NCBI GenBank assembly: GCA_030737875.1
Contig: CM060909.1
Location: 32,043,159 to 32,107,158 of the forward strand
Direction of reading: 5' to 3'
From: Allium sativum
Taxonomy: Eukaryota; Streptophyta; Magnoliopsida; Asparagales; Amaryllidaceae
DNA: 64,000 nt
Shown here piece by piece: positions 58,001-64,000 of the stretch (the first letter of the stretch is position 1; every line of letters starts with the position of its first letter). A program made the translations under genes and the position numbers. Below the pieces are notes generated by a model. The model saw only the letters and a program-made list of their open reading frames with translations. It was not told where the DNA came from and made no database searches.

Positions 58001-58680
58001 ATGGAAGGTTTGAGTGCATTGCAAGTGATGAATCAGCATCTTACGAAATTGGAGGATTTGATGGCGAAAACTTCACCCATTGGAAAGAGACAATGAAATT
58101 CTTTCCTATCACCATCAAATTGTTTTATATCTTGGAAAACGGATTGGAAGTAATTTCAGACGAAACGCTTGCAAGGATGTCGTTCTAAAGGAAAAACGTG
58201 CAAAGCGCAAAGAGGATGATTTTCTGTGCAGAGGGCGTATTCTAAATGCATTGTCCACTTTAGTTTACAACACTCATATTACCTTGGAAACAGAAAGGAC
58301 CTCTGGATTGCATTGGAGAGAAAGTATCGCATATCCGAGGCAAGTAATAAAAAAAAATTCTTATTTATATTTTTATTGATTTCAAAATGGTCTCCAACAA
58401 GTCCATAATTGGACAAGTTAGTGAAATAATATTGTTGGTGAATCAACTTAAAGATGCCGGTATTGCTCTCTCTGAATCTTTTGTTGTTGGAGTTATTATT
58501 TCATGAATCCTGAATTTTTGGAATGATTATAAGAAAAACAAACATGCGAAAACGGATTATATTTTAGATGGTTTACAGCGTCATCTTCGTATTGAAGAGG
58601 ATTCTCTTAAACATGAACAAGATGATAATCTGCAAAATGAGTATCAGGATAAGGCAAATAAGGTTGAAACTTCTGAAAAA
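58001..58680 (+). pseudogene. copia gag (unit C), frameshifted
   Basis: ATG at 58001 (MEGLSALQVMNQHLTKLE). Frameshifts follow near 58050, 58150, 58290 and 58345, and a TGA near 58504 falls in the segment corresponding to VVGVIISRLL. Recognisable pieces are KFFPITIKLFYILE and the SKYRIS-like region. Homologous to 39148-39798. Non-functional. Confidence 0.82.
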
Positions 58681-59193
58681 TTGAAGCCTAAGAATGAGAC
58701 ACAGTTTAAGAAGAATAATTCGAAGAACAAAAAGAAGGGTGCTTGTTACTATTGTAACAAACCCGACCACTATGCAAGAGACAGTCGTCTTCGGAAGAAA
58801 CAACAAAAAGATAATGTGGTCAAACAAAAGCTTGTGGCTGTTGTACGAGAAGCAAACTCCGTTAGTGGCATTGATAATGATTGGTGGCTCGATACTGGAG
58901 CAACCATTCATGTTTGCAAAGACCGTAATCTGTTCAAGACTTACGAAGAGAATAATGGAGAATCTAGTGAAGTTACTGGCGCAAACAAAGTTGCAAGCAA
59001 ATTTCTAAGAAAAGGCACAATTGAACTTACGTTCACCTCTGGGAAAGTTCTTACATTAATCAATGTATTTTATGTACCTGATATGTGTAATAATTTGGTT
59101 TCTGGATACTTCCTTAACAAAGGAGGATTCAAGATGATGTATGAGTCTGATGAGTTAGTGTTGTCTACGAACAACAAATTTATTGAACAGTGA
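58681..59193 (+). pseudogene. copia nucleocapsid and protease (unit C)
   Basis: One frame of 170 codons. Knuckle CYYCNKPDHYARDS has its fourth zinc ligand changed from Cys to Ser (codon 58783-58785). Protease DTGA is at residues 71-74. The frame ends in TGA 59191-59193 at a site where unit B reads GGA; unit D has the same TGA (63219-63221), so the stop is shared by C and D. Confidence 0.88.
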
Positions 59194-59208
59194 CATTTTT
59201 TTAATAGC

Positions 59209-59699
59209 GTGATTAAGTTGAACCTAGTAAAGAAATCTTCTGCTTATATTATTGATTCTGTTAATTTATGGCATGGTAGATTAGGACATGTTAATTATAG
59301 GTCTCTTAGAAATATGCATAAATTAGGATTAATTGCTGATTGTAAATTCAATTCCATCTCTAAGTGTGAAATTTGTGTTCAAGCAAAATACACCGGAAAT
59401 CTTTTAAATATATAGAAAGGAAAATTGGTTTTCTTAATTTAGTATAAAGTTATGTGGGTGACTTAAAAATTCATATCACCTATGTTGGTAACCAATACTA
59501 TATAACATTTATTGATGATTACACTAGATATGCAGATGTATATCTAATGAAATCAAAAGATGGGGCTTTTGATAAATTCAAAATTTACAAAGCAGAAGTC
59601 GAAACACAATCAGGAGTTATGATTAAAGTGTTACATTCAATCATGGTGGTGAATATTTTTCAAATGAATTTACTTTGTTTTGCAAACAAAATTGTATAA
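59209..59699 (+). pseudogene. copia integrase, N-terminal part (unit C)
   Basis: 59209-59415 reads on in the protease frame, with LWHGRLGHVNYRSLRNMHK and KCEICVQAK (HHCC zinc finger). A shift and TAG at 59413 follow. 59454-59699 carries FIDDYTRYADVYL (first catalytic Asp). A 1-bp loss at about 59641 destroys the SDRGGEY motif with the second Asp. Downstream, to 60120, further shifts affect PQQNSVAKRKNR-like sequence. Confidence 0.82.
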
Positions 59700-60119
59700 T
59701 TCACCAATGTACCGCTTCATATTGACCACAACAAAATAGTGTCGCTAAGAGGAAAAATAGAAATTTAGTAGAAATGGTTAACGCCATGCTCATAAGTTCT
59801 AATTTACCTTATAACCGATAGGGTGGCGCTATGTTACCTGCATGTTACATTTTAAATAGAGTACCACTTAAAAAGAATAATATATCCCCTTATGAATTAC
59901 GGTTTAATATAAAACCTAACCTTACTAGACTTAAAGTTTGTGGTTGCTAAGCATACGTTTGGAAACCTGACCCCAAACTGCCTAAGCTCGGAAATAGGGC
60001 ATTTAAGTGTGTTTTCGTAGGATATTCTCTTAATAGCATAACTTATAGATTCCTTATTCTTGACACCTTAGAAGTTATAGAATCTGTAGATGTAGAATTC
60101 TTTGAAAATAAAACTATTG

Positions 60120-61430
60120 AGAATCCATTGACATCATCTAGTCCGGAACTAACCGTGACTAATGATATTAATGACGATGATTATCCTCCTGCTTAAAACA
60201 GCAAGGAATTGTCAGTACCAGATATTAATACTAAACACAGGATAAGTAAAAGAGCGGGAGTAGAGAAGGACTATGATCCCAACATCATAACATATCTCGT
60301 AGAAGGCAATATGGACGGAGTCCTTAATATGAAAAGATATGTAATAAATGTCGATGATGATCCCAAAACTTATTCTGAGGCTATGAGTTCTAGAGATTCT
60401 AATTTCTGGAAAGAAGCTATTAATGATGAAATGAATTCCATAATGTTTATCTGATTTACCTCCAGGTGCTTAACCTATAGGATGTAAATGGATATTCAAG
60501 AAAAAGTTGAATACAAATGGATCGATTGATAAGTTTAAAGCCATATTAGTTGTTAAGGGATATAAACAAAGACAAGGGGTAGATTATTTTGATACATATG
60601 CTCCAGTTGCTCGCATATCTTCTATTCGCTGTTTAATAGAACTTGCATCAATTAATAATTTGGTCATACATCAAATGGATTTAAAGACAACATTTATAAA
60701 TGGAGATTCATAAGAAGACATATACATGGTACAACCTGAAGGTTTTATAACCGCAGGCCAAGAAAAGAATGTTTTTAAATTGGTCAAATATCTTTACGGC
60801 CTGAAGCAAGTTCCCATGCAATGGCATGAGAAGTTTGATAAAGTTGAACTATCAGATGGATTCATTGTATGATGTAGATAAATGTATTTACATCAAATCG
60901 GATAAAAATGATTGTGTTATAATATGTTATACGTTGATGACATGCTAATATTTGGTTCAAATATATCTTGTGTGAATGAAACTAAGAAGTTTCCATCTTC
61001 TAAATTTGATATGAAAGATCTAGTAGATGCTGATGTAATTTTAGGAACTAAAATCATTAGGAAAGCGGGGGAGTTATTACTAACCCAATCTCATTACATT
61101 GAGAAGTTCCTAAAGAAGTATATTTGTTATGATGACAAACCAGCACTAACTCCTTTAGATCCAAGTATTAAGTTAGGAAAGAACACTGGACGTACCATTT
61201 CTCAACTAGATTATTCTAGTGTTATCAGGAGTCTTATGTATGCTATGCATTGCACTAGAACCGACCTCGCACATGCTATAAGTGTATTGTGTCGATTTAC
61301 GAGTAACTCAGGTTTCAAAAACAGGAAAACAATTTCTAGAGTATTAACTTATTTGAAGGGAACCATAAACTATGGTTTATCATTTAAAGGATATCCTGTT
61401 GTAATAGAAGGATATAGTGATGCAACCTAG
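60120..61430 (+). pseudogene. copia reverse transcriptase (unit C)
   Basis: Fragments in order: linker and KEAINDEMNSIMF (to 60454), a loss of about 17 bp against unit B, then KFKAILVVKGYKQRQGVDYF, YAPVARISSIRC and MDLKTTFINGD (60507-60713), PEGFIT and YGLKQVPMQWHEKFDKV, then 60912-61430 open with catalytic YVDD at 60930-60941, LIFGSNISCVNETKKF and YAMHCTRTDLAHA. It ends at TAG 61428, replacing the Trp after GYSDAT. This copy shows the copia sequence uninterrupted at the place where unit B holds the 13.5-kb insertion. Confidence 0.86.
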
Positions 61431-61885
61431 AACAATGTAGAATCCAAATCTAAGTCTACGAATGGATGGATATTTATATTAGGAGCGTTGCTGTATCTTG
61501 GGATTCCAAGAAGCAGACCTGTATATCTGATTCAACTACATTATCAGAATTGATTGCATTAGCAGATGCATATAAGGAAGTGGAATGGCTTAGGAATTTG
61601 TTAATGGAAATCCCATTGTGGAAGAAGCCATCTCCAGCGGTCTTGATTAACTATGATTATCAAGCAGCGATATATAATGTCTCCAGTAAGAAATATAATG
61701 GAAAGTCTAGACATGTGAGTCTAAGACATCAAATGATAAGACAGTTACTCAAAAGAGGAGTGATGCCTGTTCACTGCATAGAAAGGAAAAAAAACTTGGT
61801 TGATCCACTTAAAAAAGGTCTTCCAAAGGCTATGGTTTCTATAAAGTCAAAAGAAATGGGACTAAGGTCTGTGAATAAAGATTGA
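61431..61885 (+). pseudogene. copia RNase H (unit C)
   Basis: Follows the TAG at 61428. A 2-bp loss near 61484 shifts the frame; from 61466 it reads SKKQTCISDSTTLSELIALA (catalytic Glu), INYDYQAAIYN (third Asp present, Asn after it changed to Tyr) and KSRHVSLRHQMIRQLLKRGV. It keeps a family-like end, LKKGLPKAMVSIKSKEMGL, before TGA 61883-61885. Confidence 0.84.
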
Positions 61886-62381
61886 CCATCCTTAACAGAA
61901 ACCCAACTTGTGACTTGAAAAGGATAGACAAAGTTCAATAGGTACCAACAAGTTAAGAGTATGATTATGGAACACTAAATCAATAATCCCATAATGTTAA
62001 GTGTTGGATTCTGCATGAACAAAGGATGGATAAATATCCTTAATAAGTCTAGAAACCTCAAAAGATGTATCGCATAAATTCCTAATGGCACTTACCTATA
62101 TGAGTATGGAAATCAGACCGTTTCCTTGGAAAGTAAGACCGATTTCTAAAGAAGACTCATGAACCAGGATTAAAGCACTTGGCCATTAATGTGCTGAGCA
62201 ATGCAAAACACTCTAATTAAAGAAATTATCATGTGTGATTGTTCCGGTTAATCATTAAGGGATACTCGGTTCAAGATTGGTTCACCATAGAATCTAGATA
62301 GACTTTGAATGGTTTACACTAAGTAAAGGTTTAAATCCAAAAGATACCTATTGTTTATTTGTTGTTTCCATGATGATGTAA
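61886..62381 (+). other. copia unit C 3' untranslated region, truncated
   Basis: Colinear with 56471-57012 of unit B, then abruptly continues as gag of unit D at an A-run. About the last 105 bp before the polypurine tract are missing. Confidence 0.8.
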
Positions 62382-62383
62382 AA

Positions 62384-63221
62384 ATTTCTTATTTTAATTT
62401 TATTGATTTCAAAATGGTCGCCAACACGTCCATAATTGGACAAGTTAGTGAAATACTACTATAGGTGAATCAACTTAAAGATGCCGATATTGATCTCCCT
62501 GAATCTTCTGTTGTTAGAGTTATTATTTCGTGACTCCCAAATTCTTGGAATGATTATAAGAAAAAAAAATAAAACATGAGAAAATAGATTATAATTTAGA
62601 CGGTTTACAGTGTCATCTTCGTATTAAGAAGGATTCTCGTAAAGTGAACTAGATTATAATCCGCAAACTGAGTCTCAGGTTAAGGCAAATAATTCTGAAA
62701 TTACTGACAAATTGAAGCCTAAGAATGAGACACAGTTTAAGAACAAGAATAATTCTGAGAACAAAAAGAAGGGTGCCTGTTACTATTGTAAAAAACCTGA
62801 CAACTATGCCCGAGACTGTCGTCTTCGGAAGAAACGAAAAAAAAGAGAATGTGGTTGAACAAAAGCTTGTGCCTATTGTACAAGAAGCAAACTCCGTTGG
62901 TGGCATTGATAATGATTGGTGGCTCGATACTGGAGCAACCATTCATGTTTGCAAAGACCGTAAAAGACTTACGAAGGGAATAATGGAGAATCTAGTGAAG
63001 TTACTGGTTCAAACAAAGTTGCAAGAAAATATCTAGGAAAAGGCACAATTGAACTTACATTCACCTCTGGGAAAGTTCTTACATTAGTCAATGTATTTTA
63101 TGTACCCGATATGTGTAATAATTTGGTTTCTGGATACCTTCTTAACAAAGGAGGATTCAAGATGGTCTATGAATCTGATAACTTAGTGTTGTCCAAGAAC
63201 AACAAATTTATTGAAAAGTGA
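62384..63221 (+). pseudogene. copia gag end, zinc knuckle and protease (unit D)
   Basis: The gag remnant (62384-62720) has shifts and a TGA near 62532. The knuckle at 62778-62819 reads CYYCKKPDNYARDC, with the zinc-binding His changed to Asn (62802-62804). A 1-bp gain in the A-run near 62840 shifts into the frame with WWLDTGA (DTGA at 62926-62937), and another change near 62961 breaks it again. The same TGA as in unit C ends the region at 63219-63221. Confidence 0.82.
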
Positions 63222-63424
63222 CATTCTTGTAATGGCGTGATTAAGTTGAATCTAGTAAAGAAATCTTTTGCTTATATTGTTGATTCTGTTAATTATGGCA
63301 TGGTAGATTAGGACAAGTTAATTATAAGTCTCTTAGAAATATGCATAAATTATGATTTATTTCTGATTGTGAATTCGATTCCATCTCTAGATGTGAAATT
63401 TTTGTTCAAGCAAAAATACACTGA

Positions 63425-64000
63425 AAATCCTTTGAATCTGTAGAAAGGAAAACTGGTTTTCTTGATTTGGTAAACATTTATGTGGGTGACTTAAAAATTC
63501 ATATCACATATGGTGGTAACCAATACTATATAACATTTATTGATGATTATACTAGATATGCAGATGTATATCTAATGAAATCAAAAGATGAGGCTTTTGA
63601 TAAATTCAAAATTTACAAAGTAGAAGTCGAAACACAATCAGGAGTTATGATTAAAGTGTTACATTCAGATCGTGGTGGTGAATATTTTTCAAATGAATTT
63701 ACTTTGTTTTGCAAAAAAGATGGTATAATTCACCAATGTACTGCTCCATATACACCACAACAAAATGGTGTCACTGAGAGGAAAAATAGAACTTTAGAAG
63801 AAATGGTTAACGCCATGCTCATAAGTTCTAATTTACCTTATAACCTATGGGGTGATGCTATGTTATCTGCATGTTACATTTTAAGTAGAGTACCACTTAA
63901 AAAGAATAATGTTTCCCCTTATGAATTATGGTTTAATAGAAAACCTAACCTTACTAGACTTAAATTTTGGGGTTGCTTAGCATATGTTAGGAAACCTGAC
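63425..64000 (+). pseudogene. copia integrase (unit D), best-preserved copy, partial
   Basis: Open for 192 codons to the window edge after a TGA at 63422 (CGA in unit B, a C-to-T change). The full DD35E triad is visible: Asp in FIDDYTRYADVYL, Asp in HSDRGGEYFS, Glu in PQQNGVTERKNR. Then LPYNLWGDAMLSACYILSRV, YELWFNRKPN and WGCLAYVRKPD follow. The upstream HHCC part (63245-63424) has a shift near 63294. This integrase core has no internal stop, unlike B and C. Confidence 0.86.

Larger units (their letters stand above)
57977..62381 (+). mobile_element. Ty1/copia unit C (internal region)
   Basis: An uninterrupted but decayed internal region of about 4.4 kb in the order gag - protease - integrase - reverse transcriptase - RNase H. 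It ends in its 3' untranslated region at about 62381 and fuses directly to gag sequence of unit D, without an LTR. Confidence 0.9.
62382..64000 (+). mobile_element. Ty1/copia unit D (starts within gag, runs off the right edge)
   Basis: Same family as B and C. It begins at the gag position equivalent to about 39507 in unit B, so the LTR and about 380 bp of leader and gag start are missing. It contains gag remnant, knuckle, protease and integrase, and continues beyond the window. Confidence 0.88.

Noticed and set aside
38249..64000. Integrated pararetrovirus (caulimovirid) as an alternative to copia
   Set aside because: Domain order protease-integrase-RT-RNase H, the presence of LTRs and integrase, and no movement-protein motif fit Ty1/copia only.

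Overview
The window is transposon-packed heterochromatin of a flowering plant. The evidence is plant-type Ty1/copia, Ty3/gypsy, LINE and CACTA elements, primer sites matching the plant initiator-Met tRNA, and a captured fragment of an MRS2/CorA magnesium-transporter gene. I find no intact host gene, rRNA, tRNA or CRISPR array. Almost every base belongs to a stack of nested mobile elements, and most boundaries can be fixed by eye from LTR ends (TG...CA), primer sites, polypurine tracts and target-site duplications (TSDs).

Layout. (1) 1-2627: right end of a giant LTR (family 1, + strand). (2) 2628-4751: right part of a CACTA transposon carrying pieces of host genes, including an MRS2 exon. (3) 4752-5889 and 17168-17280: wrecked end of a Ty3/gypsy element, followed by its 3.3-kb 3' LTR at 17281-20551. 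It is split by (4) 5890-17162, a non-autonomous LTR element (family 2) with 5-kb LTRs, a 1.3-kb non-coding centre and TSD TTCCT. (5) 20552 to the right edge: a tandem row of one Ty1/copia family, units A, B, C and D, with single LTRs between A/B (38249-39123) and B/C (57119-57976); C and D are joined by a deletion. Unit A is broken by the gypsy element, by a 6.2-kb solo giant LTR (21175-28701, family 3, itself holding a LINE at 21339-22624), and by another LTR element with 0.9-kb LTRs (28979-38206, TSD GCCGT). Unit B is broken inside its reverse transcriptase by (6) 42134-55593, a minus-strand element of family 1 with about 6-kb LTRs, a 1.5-kb non-coding centre and TSD TCATA.

Relative order. 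The copia row is oldest. The gypsy, solo-LTR and 28979-38206 insertions followed, then the 5-kb-LTR element inside the gypsy. The element in unit B has nearly identical LTRs and looks youngest.

Most interesting signal. The giant-LTR families are non-coding, yet all carry a block of successive inverted repeats about 300-550 bp before the LTR 3' end. Its stems are kept by compensatory base changes between families. They also carry tandem arrays of small hairpins, and a promoter only about 0.9 kb into the LTR, so 4-5 kb of each LTR should be transcribed. This suggests a conserved structured RNA in a group of non-autonomous, probably Tekay/Del-type, gypsy derivatives.
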